This document shows positions 52,156-59,949 of a DNA stretch of 64,000 nt, piece after piece. The notes below the pieces were generated by a model that was not told the origin of the DNA, did no database searches, and was given only the letters and a program-made list of their open reading frames with translations. A program made the translations under genes and the position numbers. The DNA comes from Stappia indica. GTDB taxonomy: Bacteria; Pseudomonadota; Alphaproteobacteria; Rhizobiales; Stappiaceae. The first letter of the stretch is position 1; every line of letters starts with the position of its first letter. The stretch spans positions 1-64,000 of the forward strand of contig NZ_JAIVMG010000003.1 in the NCBI RefSeq assembly GCF_020177335.1, read 5' to 3'.

Positions 52156-53724
52156 ATGGAGTGGCTCACCGATATGGCGGCGAAGCGGGCGGAACTGAGC
52201 CCCGACCGCGTTGCCTTTGTCGATCATGAAACCGGGGCGGAGCTGAGTTTCGCCGATGTGGAGGCGCGGGCGAACCGGATGGCCCGGGCCTTAGGGATGC
52301 TCGGCGCGGCCGCCGGCGACCGGGTGGCGGTTCTCTGCCACAACCATCCGGACTTCTTCGTCCTGCTGTTCGCCGCCCAGAAAAGCGGCGTCATCCTGCT
52401 GCCGCTCAACTGGCGCCAGCCGGCGGTGGAACTGGCCCCGACCGTGACCCGTTCGGGCGCGCGGCTGCTGATGCATGACAGCGCCTGCGGCGCGACGGCG
52501 CGGGCGCTCGCCGAACGCTGTGGTCTGACGCCGGTCGCCTTCGCCGATGCGGCGGGCGAGGGGGATACGGCGGCCTCCGCCGATTTCGAGGCGCTGCTTT
52601 GCGAAGCCGATCCGGCGCCTTTCGGCGATGGAAGGATCCCCGCGTCCGCGCCCTGGTATCTGCTGGCCACCTCCGGAACCACGGGCGAGCCGAAGCTGGT
52701 GATCCAGACCGCGCGCATGGCCTGGGCCAATGCGGTCAACTATACCCAGGCGACCGGCATCACCGCTGGTGACTGCACCGTCAATTACCTGCCGCTGTTT
52801 CACACCGCCGGCATCAATCTGATGTCGATGCCGCTGTTCCTGACCGGCGGCACGTCCATCGTGCTGCGCCGCTTCGATGTGGCGGCGGTGTTGCGGCTGA
52901 TCGGCGAGACGCGGCTGACGGCGTTTTTCGGGGTGCCGGCGATCTATCAGGCCCTGTCGCTCGATCCGGCGTTCGAGACGGCGGATTTCTCCGCCGTCCG
53001 CAGTCTCGGCTGTGGCGGTGCGCCGATGCCGGCGCCGCTGCTGCGCACCTATCTGGCGCGCGGTGTCACCGTCTGCAACGGCATGGGCATGACCGAGACC
53101 GGGCCGACCGTGTTTCTCGCCGACCCGCAGCGGGCGCCGGAGAAGATCGGTTCCGTTGGCAAGGCGCAGATATTGGCCGAAGTGCGGCTCGTTGGGATCG
53201 ACGGCGCGGTGGTGACCGGCGCCGGGGCCGGCGAATTGCAGATCCGTGGGCCGGGGGTGACGCCTGGATATTACGAAAATCCGGAGGCGACCCGCACCGC
53301 GTTCACCGAGGATGGCTGGCTGCGCTCCGGCGATGTCGCTGCGCGGGATGAGGATGGCTATTTCGCCATCGTCGACCGGATCAAGGACATGTACATCTCC
53401 GGCGGCGAGAACGTTTATCCGGCTGAAGTTGAGCGGGTGCTGGTCACCCATCCGGCGATCCTTGATGTGGTGGTGGTCGGCGTGGCCGATGCCCGTTGGG
53501 GCGAGGTGGGGGCGGCCTATCTGATTCCGCGTCCGGGCGAGCGGATCGAAGAGGCGGGCCTGGTCGCCTGGTGCCGCGAGCGGCTGGCCGCCTACAAGGT
53601 GCCGCGCCATATCGCGGTGGTTGAGGATCTGCCGCGCACCGCCGCCGGCAAGGTGCAGAAGCACGTATTGAAACACGCACATGAAGAGCAGAAGGAGGAG
53701 GTGCGCGGTGAAGGTGAACGCTGA
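52156..53724 (+). CDS. AMP-forming acyl-CoA synthetase
   Basis: The 522-residue protein has the AMP-binding P-loop YLLATSGTTGEPKLV, the motif GMGMTETGPTVFL, and the core DGWLRSGDVAARDEDGY. The C-terminal catalytic lysine is in PRTAAGKVQKHVL. It activates a carboxylic acid as its CoA ester; medium-chain or aromatic acids are typical of this branch. It lies 22 bases after the crotonase gene, and its end overlaps the MaoC gene by 17 bases. It is probably the entry step for the compound delivered by the co-regulated transporter. Confidence 0.9.
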   Translation: MEWLTDMAAKRAELSPDRVAFVDHETGAELSFADVEARANRMARALGMLGAAAGDRVAVLCHNHPDFFVLLFAAQKSGVILLPLNWRQPAVELAPTVTRSGARLLMHDSACGATARALAERCGLTPVAFADAAGEGDTAASADFEALLCEADPAPFGDGRIPASAPWYLLATSGTTGEPKLVIQTARMAWANAVNYTQATGITAGDCTVNYLPLFHTAGINLMSMPLFLTGGTSIVLRRFDVAAVLRLIGETRLTAFFGVPAIYQALSLDPAFETADFSAVRSLGCGGAPMPAPLLRTYLARGVTVCNGMGMTETGPTVFLADPQRAPEKIGSVGKAQILAEVRLVGIDGAVVTGAGAGELQIRGPGVTPGYYENPEATRTAFTEDGWLRSGDVAARDEDGYFAIVDRIKDMYISGGENVYPAEVERVLVTHPAILDVVVVGVADARWGEVGAAYLIPRPGERIEEAGLVAWCRERLAAYKVPRHIAVVEDLPRTAAGKVQKHVLKHAHEEQKEEVRGEGER

Positions 53725-54109
53725 CGTGATGGCGGTTGGAGACGGGCTGGAAAGCCGCTGGCGTCCGACCCAGGCGGATTTCGATCGCTTCGCGGCGATC
53801 TCCGGCGATGACAATCCGATCCATGTGGATCCGGAGTTTTCCGCCCGGACCCGGTTCGGACGCACCGTTTCGCACGGGATGCTGCTCTACTCCCGGGTCT
53901 GGGCGCTGATCCGGGGGCGCTGGCCGGGCCGGCACCTGCTGCAGGAGCTGATGTTCCCCAATCCCGCCTATGCGGAGGAGGAACTGGTGATCGCGCTGAC
54001 GCCCACCGCCGGGAACCCGCGCTTGCTGGAGGTCAGTGTCCGCCGGGCGGCGGATGGGGCCATCGTGCTGCAAGGCAAATGCGAACTGGATGAAGGGGCG
54101 GGTCGATGA
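53708..54109 (+). CDS. MaoC-like (R)-specific enoyl-CoA hydratase
   Basis: The GTG at 53708 follows AGGAGG and lies within the end of the synthetase gene. The 133-residue hotdog protein has the hydratase-2 motif SGDDNPIHVDPEF with the catalytic Asp and His, then FGRTVSHGMLL. Such short MaoC proteins hydrate 2-enoyl-CoA. It overlaps the next gene, a second hotdog protein, by ATGA, which suggests a heteromeric enzyme. Confidence 0.85.
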   Translation: MKVNADVMAVGDGLESRWRPTQADFDRFAAISGDDNPIHVDPEFSARTRFGRTVSHGMLLYSRVWALIRGRWPGRHLLQELMFPNPAYAEEELVIALTPTAGNPRLLEVSVRRAADGAIVLQGKCELDEGAGR

Positions 54110-54468
54110 TCGAACTGGGACAGAGCGCGGAGCTGGAGCGTGTCTATCCGCGCGAGCAAGCGGCCGATTTCGCCGACCTCGCCGGGCTTGATGCGGTGCC
54201 GGACAGCGTGCCCGAGCCGTTGATTGGCGGGCTGTTTTCCTACCTGCTTGGCGTCAAGCTGCCGGGCTTCGGCACCAACTACCTGAAGCAGGAAATGCGC
54301 TTTCTCGGCGCGGCGGCCTTTGACACACCGCTGATCGCCCGGGTGACGGTGACCCGGCTGCGCCCGGAGAAGCATCTGGTCGATCTGGAAACGGTCTGCG
54401 AGACCCGGGATGGAACGCGGGTCTGTGAGGGCCGGGCGCTGGTCTATGTGGAGGATGTCGGCGCCTGA
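54106..54468 (+). CDS. Hotdog-fold MaoC-like protein without hydratase motif
   Basis: The 120-residue protein has a hotdog-type layout with a helix PEPLIGGLFSYLLGVKLPGF and strands TPLIARVTVTRLRPEKH and DGTRVCEGRALVYV. It lacks the SGDxNPxH catalytic motif seen in the preceding gene. It is coupled to that gene by a 4-base overlap. The pair resembles split hydratases such as mycobacterial HadAB/HadBC, where one subunit is catalytic and the other binds the acyl chain. A stand-alone thioesterase is the alternative. Confidence 0.7.
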   Translation: MIELGQSAELERVYPREQAADFADLAGLDAVPDSVPEPLIGGLFSYLLGVKLPGFGTNYLKQEMRFLGAAAFDTPLIARVTVTRLRPEKHLVDLETVCETRDGTRVCEGRALVYVEDVGA

Positions 54469-54483
54469 CGGCGTCGTCATTCA

Positions 54484-54748
54484 GGATCGGCGAGGCATGG
54501 CTCTTCGGTTCCAGTCTATTGAAAACGCACGCCTTTCAGCTCCCCGATCCCGGGTCGCGCTGACGCTTGCCCGGGATGACGCCGGGAAATGACGCAAGGG
54601 CTGCTCTGCGCCGGCCATCGCCCCGCTCTCTGCGTCCTCCCGGACGAAGCGAAGATCCGGGACCGGCGAGGCACGGCCTTGCGGCTCCAGCCCGCGAGAA
54701 GCATGGGGGCTCCCTCCGTGATCCCGGCCTGTGGGGCGGGATGACGCG
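54484..54748. repeat. Two copies of the dispersed intergenic palindromic repeat
   Basis: Copy (iii), 54484-54583, ends GATCCCGGGTCGCGCTGACG followed by CTTGCCCGGGATGACG, nearly as at 61971-62006. Copy (iv), 54631-54748, runs from TGCGTCCTCCCGGACG to GGCGGGATGACGCGG. Internal words such as GGCGAGGCA.GGC and CGG.TCCAG are shared by both. The interval 54469-54885 otherwise holds only the cold-shock terminator. Confidence 0.8.
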
Positions 54749-54831
54749 GAAGGCGCGGATGCTCTTCGTCAGCGCTATCGCCCGATGAGCGGCGATCCGG
54801 GCACGTTGGCTGGCACGACGCTGCCACAAAC

Positions 54832-54863
54832 AAAAACGCCGCCGGCAAGCCGGCGGCGTTTCC
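54832..54863 (-). terminator. Rho-independent terminator of the cold-shock gene
   Basis: AAACGCCGCCGGC (54834-54846) and GCCGGCGGCGTTT (54849-54861) form a perfect GC-rich stem. On the minus strand it is followed by a T-rich tail. It begins 25 bases after the cold-shock stop codon. Confidence 0.9.
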
Positions 54864-54885
54864 AAAACCGGTGAACCGGTTAAGC

Positions 54886-55098
54886 TCAGTCGAGCGCGAG
54901 CTGCGCGGCCTGCAGGCCACGGCCGCGACGGTCTTCTTCCGTCACGAAGGTGAGGGTCGTGCCCTCGGCCGGAACGGCAATGCCCGAACGCTCGAAAGCG
55001 GTGATGTGCACGAACACATCCTTGCCACCTTCCGCCGGGGTCACAAAGCCGAAGCCGCGATCGTGGTTGAAGAACTTGAGGGTACCTGTCTGGCGCAT
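54886..55098 (-). CDS. Cold-shock protein (CspA family)
   Basis: The 70-residue protein is a single cold-shock domain with RNP1 in DRGFGFVTPAE and RNP2 in KDVFVHITAF. It binds single-stranded RNA or DNA and acts as an RNA chaperone. The alphaproteobacterial form with a short GLQAAQLALD tail is typical. It is monocistronic, with its own promoter, a leader of about 200 bases and a strong terminator. The long leader is a usual feature of regulated csp messages. Confidence 0.94.
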   Translation of the reverse strand: MRQTGTLKFFNHDRGFGFVTPAEGGKDVFVHITAFERSGIAVPAEGTTLTFVTEEDRRGRGLQAAQLALD

Positions 55099-55137
55099 GG
55101 GGAAACTCCTGTCCCGTAGTCAGTCTAAGTGTAAAGA

Positions 55138-55163
55138 GCGCAAGTAAGCGCGCTTGCTTGCGC
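55138..55163 (-). promoter_or_regulatory. 26-base leader palindrome of the cold-shock gene
   Basis: The sequence from 55138 to 55163 is a 26-base palindrome with a single mismatched pair (T/G, a wobble in RNA), centred on AGCGCGCT. It lies 40-65 bases before the start codon. A second inverted repeat GTTGGA/TCCAAC lies at 55283-55300 at the predicted 5' end of the message. Both could form temperature-sensitive RNA structure. Confidence 0.55.
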
Positions 55164-55306
55164 GAGCGTGGCATTCAGAAACGGGAAAGGCAGTTCTGTT
55201 CGACAGAACCGGCCATTGTGACCGGGAAGGCGCCGCATACCGAAACTTTCTTAACCGGGTTCGAATTTTCAAGCCCGCTGATGTTGGACCCACATCCAAC
55301 GTGGAC

Positions 55307-55335
55307 ACTATAGGTCAAACAGGTCAACTCGGCAA
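55307..55335 (-). promoter_or_regulatory. Predicted promoter of the cold-shock gene
   Basis: On the minus strand TTGCCG (55330-55335) and TATAGT (55307-55312) are separated by 17 bases. The start site near 55300 gives a leader of about 200 bases. Tandem GGTCAA words (55313-55318 and 55322-55327) lie in the spacer. Confidence 0.55.
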
Positions 55336-55371
55336 GCGTTCTGCTTGGTTGCCGCACGGGACTTCGCCCTT

Positions 55372-56172
55372 TTACCGGGTGGCGAGGCCGCTCAGAAGCG
55401 TGTTGAAAGCCTCTGCCTCTTCCAGATGCGGGGCATGGCCGGAGCGGGAAAAGGGGACAATCCGGGCGCGCGGCAGATGGCTCTGTTGCCAGCGCGCCGC
55501 CCGGCTGTCGTAGAGCTGGCTCTTGCCGCCCGGCGCCAGTACCACCGGAATGTCGATCGCGGGCATCAGCGCCCGGAAGTCCTGGGCCGTCAGCGAGGCC
55601 CACATGGCCGCCAGCGCTGCCGGGTCGGCCTTGCGCATCTCCTCCTCGGCATGGCGGATCAGCGGGCTGGCGGGATCGAGATCGGCGGCGAAGGTCTTCA
55701 GCGCGGTGGGCCTGACAAGCGCCGGCCACTGCTTTTCCAACGCCCGCAGGAAGACCGCGTTGCGCCGGGCATCGAGGTCGCTCAGGGTGCCCAGGTCCCA
55801 GTCGGGGCCGTTCAGTACCTTCGGCGACATGTCCTCCACCACCAGCGCGGCAAGGCGGTCCGTGCCATGGCGCTCGATCAGCGACCAGGCGACGAGCGCC
55901 CCCATCGACCAGCCGTGCAGCACGACCTCGTCGAGCCCCTCGGCTTCGATCCGCGCCATCACCGCATCCGCCGCCGCCTCGATGGTGAAGGGGCGGAGGC
56001 TGCGGCTTTCGCCATGGCCGGGCAGGTCCGGCGCCAGCACCAGGGTTTCCCGCCCCAGCGCGGCCAGTTGCGGCGCCATGAAGCCGCCGTGGCAGGACCA
56101 GCCATGCAGGAGGACGACCGGCCGCTTGCCCGCCGCCCGCTGGCCACGGCGCCTGATGTGAAGATCGCTCAC
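55372..56172 (-). CDS. Alpha/beta-hydrolase
   Basis: The GTG at 56172 overlaps the permease stop (GTGA) and gives 266 residues. The oxyanion segment is VVLLHGWSCHGGF. The nucleophile is S89 in HGWSMGALVAW, and the catalytic His is in RSGHAPHLEEAE near the C-terminus. The gene looks similar to BioH/esterase or C-C-hydrolase-type proteins. The frame runs on upstream inside the permease but is not coding there. As the last gene of the transporter operon it may hydrolyse an imported ester or amide before CoA activation. Confidence 0.85.
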   Translation of the reverse strand: MSDLHIRRRGQRAAGKRPVVLLHGWSCHGGFMAPQLAALGRETLVLAPDLPGHGESRSLRPFTIEAAADAVMARIEAEGLDEVVLHGWSMGALVAWSLIERHGTDRLAALVVEDMSPKVLNGPDWDLGTLSDLDARRNAVFLRALEKQWPALVRPTALKTFAADLDPASPLIRHAEEEMRKADPAALAAMWASLTAQDFRALMPAIDIPVVLAPGGKSQLYDSRAARWQQSHLPRARIVPFSRSGHAPHLEEAEAFNTLLSGLATR

Positions 56173-57230
56173 CGGCGGCTCCGCAACCGGCCGACGACCC
56201 CGTCGGGAAAGAAGTAGACCGACAGGATGAACAGCATCCCGAGCCACAGGAGCCAGCGTTCCGGCGCCACCAGCAGCGGGATCAGCGGCAGCGCCTCGGT
56301 GGCGTGTTCGGCGCTGGCCATCAGGGTCTGCAGATAGGTCTGGGCGAGGATGAACAGCGTCGCGCCGATCACCGCCCCGTACATGGTGCCCATGCCGCCG
56401 ATCACCACCATCAGGAGGATGTCGATCATGATTTCCATCGACAGGGTGGTCGCCGGGCCGGTGTAGCGGATCCAGATCGCCAGCAGCGCTCCGGCAAGGG
56501 CCGCTACCGCCGCCGATAGCACCGTGGCGGTGGTGCGGTACCACACCACCCGGTAGCCGATCGCCTCGGCGCGGAAGGCATTGTCGCGCACCGCCTTCAG
56601 GGTCCGGCCGAAGGGCGAGTTGACCACCCTGAGCAGCCCAAGGAACAAGACCAGCGCGGAGAAGAACACCAGATAGTAGCAAAGCAGCCGGCCATTGATG
56701 CGCACGCCGAAGATCTTGCCATCCATCAGCTTGAAGGCGGGACCGAGTGCCCGGGGGATCTTGTAGGTGAGCCCGTCCTCACCGCCCGTCAGCCCGGAGA
56801 GCTGCGAGACGAGAACGGCGAAGGCGCTGGCGACCGCCAGGGTCACCATGGCGAAGAAGATCGCCTTCACCCGCAGCGAGAACAGGCCGATGGCGAGCGC
56901 CAGGGCAGCGGCAATCGCCGTGCCGCCGGCCGTGCCGAGCACGATGGCCGTGAAGCTCGGGCCGAGCGAGGAGAGCGCTAGCGCGGTGCCATAGGCGCCG
57001 ATGCCGAAGAACATCGTATGGGCGAACGAGACGACGCCGGTATAGCCGAGCAGGAGGTCGTAGCTCGCCGCCAGCACGATGAAGATGCAGATACGCGCCG
57101 CCGTATCGAGGGACTTGGTCCCGGGGAACAGGAACGGGGCGAAGGCAAGGCCGATCAGGATAAGCGCCAGCACCCCTGCCAGGAGGCGGCTCCGCGGTCG
57201 GTCGCCGGACAACAGCCGATTGATCATCAT
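56169..57230 (-). CDS. Branched-chain-type ABC transporter permease (LivM-like, second system)
   Basis: The 353-residue permease has about ten helices. Landmarks are GYTGVVSFAHTMFFGIGAYG and FGRTLKAVRDNAFRAEAIGY. MEIMIDILLMVVIGGMGTMY is typical of LivM. It begins 6 bases after the LivH-like gene and is coupled to the hydrolase gene. The order LivJ-LivG-LivF-LivH-LivM is complete across 56.2-61.1 kb. Confidence 0.88.
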   Translation of the reverse strand: MMINRLLSGDRPRSRLLAGVLALILIGLAFAPFLFPGTKSLDTAARICIFIVLAASYDLLLGYTGVVSFAHTMFFGIGAYGTALALSSLGPSFTAIVLGTAGGTAIAAALALAIGLFSLRVKAIFFAMVTLAVASAFAVLVSQLSGLTGGEDGLTYKIPRALGPAFKLMDGKIFGVRINGRLLCYYLVFFSALVLFLGLLRVVNSPFGRTLKAVRDNAFRAEAIGYRVVWYRTTATVLSAAVAALAGALLAIWIRYTGPATTLSMEIMIDILLMVVIGGMGTMYGAVIGATLFILAQTYLQTLMASAEHATEALPLIPLLVAPERWLLWLGMLFILSVYFFPDGVVGRLRSRR

Positions 57231-57236
57231 GGGCTC

Positions 57237-58265
57237 CTACTTCGCCTTGACCACGGGATAGAGCCCTTGCGGGCGCCACATCAGAACGCCGACCATCAGG
57301 GCGATGGTCGAGACCAGCGCCACCTTGGGGGCGAGAAAGGCCATGTAGTTGGACAGAAGGCCGACCAGCAGCGCGCCGATGAAGCAGCCTTCGATCGAGC
57401 CCAGCCCGCCGATGATGACGACGACGAACACCAGCACCATGATTTCCGAGCCCATATGCGCGGTGATGGTCTCCTGATAGAGCCCCCACATCACCCCGCC
57501 GAGGCCGGCCAGCGCGGAGCCTGCCATGAACACCAACAGGAACAGGCGGCGGATGCGGTAGCCGAGCGCCTCGACCATCTCGCCATTCTCCACGCCGGCC
57601 CGGACCAGAAGGCCAATGCGGGTGGAGCGCAGCACATGGCGCATACCGACGAACAGCACCAGCCCGACCGCGACGGCGAACAGCCGGTACTTCTCGATGG
57701 CGGCCTCGCCGAAGATCACCGCGCCCTGCAGCGACGGCGGACGGGACAGGTGGATCGCATCCGGGCCCCAGATCACGTGAATGAGCTGCTGGGCGACGAT
57801 CAGGCCGCCCATGGTCACCAGGATCTGTTTCAGGTGATGGCCGTAGACCGGGGCGACGATCACCCGCTCGAACATCAGGCCGATCCCGCCGGTGACCGCC
57901 ATGGAGGCGAGGATGGCAAGAAACACGGCGAGGAGGTTGAGCATCACCACCGGGCTCTGGGTCCAGCCGGCGAGCCAGGCCAGAACGGTGAAGCCGACGA
58001 AGGCGCCGACCGAGACGAAGGCGCCATGGCCGAAATTGATCACATCCATCAGGCCGAACACCACGGTCAGGCCGGACGCCATGATGAAGATCATCAACCC
58101 CATCGCCAGACCGGCGACGGTCAGCGTCAGCCAGGTGGCGCCATCGCCGATGGCGGCAAAGCCCAGCCCGGCGAGCACCGGCGCCAGCAGCAGCGGCGCG
58201 GCGGATTTCAGCCGTTCGGCGGGCGAGGCCGCGACGAGTTTCGGGCGGATCGCGGTCGAACTCAT
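57237..58265 (-). CDS. Branched-chain-type ABC transporter permease (LivH-like, second system)
   Basis: The 342-residue permease has an N-terminal extension of about 25 residues. The LivH core includes FGLMDVINFGHGAFVSVGAF and STRIGLLVRAGVENGEMVEA. VIIGGLGSIEGCFIGALLVG follows. It overlaps the ATPase gene by 4 bases. Part of the operon sharing an operator-like motif with the TetR gene. Confidence 0.87.
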   Translation of the reverse strand: MSSTAIRPKLVAASPAERLKSAAPLLLAPVLAGLGFAAIGDGATWLTLTVAGLAMGLMIFIMASGLTVVFGLMDVINFGHGAFVSVGAFVGFTVLAWLAGWTQSPVVMLNLLAVFLAILASMAVTGGIGLMFERVIVAPVYGHHLKQILVTMGGLIVAQQLIHVIWGPDAIHLSRPPSLQGAVIFGEAAIEKYRLFAVAVGLVLFVGMRHVLRSTRIGLLVRAGVENGEMVEALGYRIRRLFLLVFMAGSALAGLGGVMWGLYQETITAHMGSEIMVLVFVVVIIGGLGSIEGCFIGALLVGLLSNYMAFLAPKVALVSTIALMVGVLMWRPQGLYPVVKAK

Positions 58266-58987
58266 TGGTGCACCTCCAGGCTCAATCCCATCAGCCGCTC
58301 CTGCAGGTCGCTGTCGGCGGCAAGCTCGGCCATTGTGCCGGCGTGAACGATCCGGCCGTCATCCATCACGGCGACCGTGTCGCCGAGGCTTTTCGCCATT
58401 TGGAAATTCTGCTCCACCAGAAGGATGGTCGTTTCGGTTTCCTTGAGCTGGCGCAGCGCATCGGTCATCGCCCGGATGATCGCTGGCGCCAGCCCCTTGC
58501 TCGGCTCGTCGATCAGGATCAGCTTGCGCGGCTCGATGATCGCCCGCGAGACGGACAGCATCTGTTTCTGGCCGCCCGACAAGGTGCCGGCCGGCCGGTC
58601 CCAGAAGGTGGCGATCGGCGGAAACAGCTCCTTGATCCAAGACAGCCGCTGCGGATCCATTTTCCCGCTCGCCGCCGCAAGGGTCATATTCTCGCCAACG
58701 GTGAGGTCGGAAAAGATCCCCATGTTCTCCGGCACATAGGCGATGCCGGCGCGCGAAATCGCCGGGGTCGACTGGCCGTCGATGCGCGCGCCGTCGAAGT
58801 GGATCTCGCCCTCGCTCGGCGTCCACAGCCCCATGATGGAGCGCAAGGTCGTGGACTTGCCCGCGCCGTTGCGCCCCAGGAGCACGCTGACGCCGCCGCG
58901 CGGCACCTCCAGGTCGACCCCCTGGAGAATGTGATAGGGGCCGATGTGGGTGTGCACACCGGCAAGACGAAGCAGGATGTCAGCCAC
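58262..58987 (-). CDS. Branched-chain-type ABC transporter ATPase (LivF-like, second system)
   Basis: The GTG at 58987 follows GAGGAGG and overlaps the LivG-like stop by 8 bases, giving 241 residues. Walker A is GRNGAGKST (R in place of P/S is common in this branch), the signature is LSGGQKQMLSVSRAI, and Walker B is LILIDEPSKGLAP. The open frame upstream of 58987 is not coding. Confidence 0.87.
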   Translation of the reverse strand: MADILLRLAGVHTHIGPYHILQGVDLEVPRGGVSVLLGRNGAGKSTTLRSIMGLWTPSEGEIHFDGARIDGQSTPAISRAGIAYVPENMGIFSDLTVGENMTLAAASGKMDPQRLSWIKELFPPIATFWDRPAGTLSGGQKQMLSVSRAIIEPRKLILIDEPSKGLAPAIIRAMTDALRQLKETETTILLVEQNFQMAKSLGDTVAVMDDGRIVHAGTMAELAADSDLQERLMGLSLEVHQ

Positions 58988-59795
58988 GGGCCACCTCCTC
59001 GGACGCGGATTTGGCGGGAGCCTCTTGGCCGTCCTCGGGCGCATTGCCGAGATAGGCTTCCTGGACAATGGGCGATTTCATCACCTCGGCCGGATCGCCA
59101 TCGGCGACGAGCTGGCCGTTGTGCAGCACGATGATCCGGTCGGCGAGGCTGCGGATCACATCCATTTTGTGCTCCACCAACAGGATCGTGCGGTCCCGGT
59201 CGTTCTTCAGCTCGCGAATGAGATCGAGGATCACCGGGACCTCGTCGACGCTCATGCCGGCGGTCGGCTCGTCGAACATCAGCACCTGCGGCGCCAGGGC
59301 GATCATCATCGCCACTTCCAGCTTGCGCTGGTCGCCATGGGGCAGGGCGGAAACCGGCTGGTCGGCCTGATCGAGCAGATGAACCTCGGCCAGCACATGC
59401 TCGGCCCGCTCGATCAGCTCGATATGGCTATCGGCGCGCGAAAACAGGTCGAAACCGCGCCGTGCCTGAGCCTGTACCACCAGCCGCACATTCTCGCGCA
59501 CGCTCAAGGTGGGAAACAGATTGGTGAGCTGGAAGGCGCGGCCGATGCCCCGGTCGCAGCGTTCGGGAACGCCAAGGCGGGTGATGTCCTCGCCATTCAG
59601 CGTGACCGTGCCGGAATAGGCCCGAAGCTGACCGGAGATCAGATTGAAATAGGTGGTCTTGCCGGCGCCGTTCGGGCCGACGATGGCCGTCAGGGTGCCG
59701 CGCTCGAAGGCGCAGCTCACCTGGTCGACGGCCACATGTCCGCCAAAGCGGATCGTCAGGTCCTGGGTCGTCAGGACGGGAGCTTCAATCGCCAC
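58980..59795 (-). CDS. Branched-chain-type ABC transporter ATPase (LivG-like, second system)
   Basis: The GTG at 59795 gives 271 residues starting AIEAPVLTTQDLTIRFGG after the initiator. Walker A is GPNGAGKTT and Walker B is VLMFDEPTAGMSVDE. The signature is unusual: ALPHGDQRKLEVAMMI in place of LSGGQ, the LPHGDQR form seen in urea/amide-type LivG relatives. A C-terminal tail of 20 charged residues follows. It lies 154 bases after the substrate-binding protein gene, with a hairpin between. Confidence 0.86.
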   Translation of the reverse strand: MAIEAPVLTTQDLTIRFGGHVAVDQVSCAFERGTLTAIVGPNGAGKTTYFNLISGQLRAYSGTVTLNGEDITRLGVPERCDRGIGRAFQLTNLFPTLSVRENVRLVVQAQARRGFDLFSRADSHIELIERAEHVLAEVHLLDQADQPVSALPHGDQRKLEVAMMIALAPQVLMFDEPTAGMSVDEVPVILDLIRELKNDRDRTILLVEHKMDVIRSLADRIIVLHNGQLVADGDPAEVMKSPIVQEAYLGNAPEDGQEAPAKSASEEVARG

Positions 59796-59904
59796 GGGAG
59801 GTCTCCGCAAGCAGCCGGCGGGCAGCCGTCCGGGGACGCGCAAGAGGTCATGCCGCGCCGCGCCGGGCCGATGGCCGGGGTCGATATCGGATGGATGAAG
59901 GGGA

Positions 59905-59938
59905 GGACCGGACGGGGCAGGTGGGCGCCGTCCGGTCC
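59905..59938 (-). other. Intercistronic hairpin after the substrate-binding protein gene
   Basis: GGACCGGACGG (59905-59915) and CCGTCCGGTCC (59928-59938) form a perfect 11-bp stem with a 12-base loop, starting 11 bases after the stop codon of the binding protein. There is no T-run. Such structures often protect the upstream message or cause partial termination, keeping binding protein in excess of the membrane subunits. Confidence 0.6.
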
Positions 59939-59949
59939 GGTTGACGGCC

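Noticed and set aside
55255-55275. GGTTCGAAT at about 55258, similar to a tRNA T-loop
   Set aside because: Short match with no acceptor, anticodon or D-arm around it; it is chance similarity in the cold-shock upstream region.
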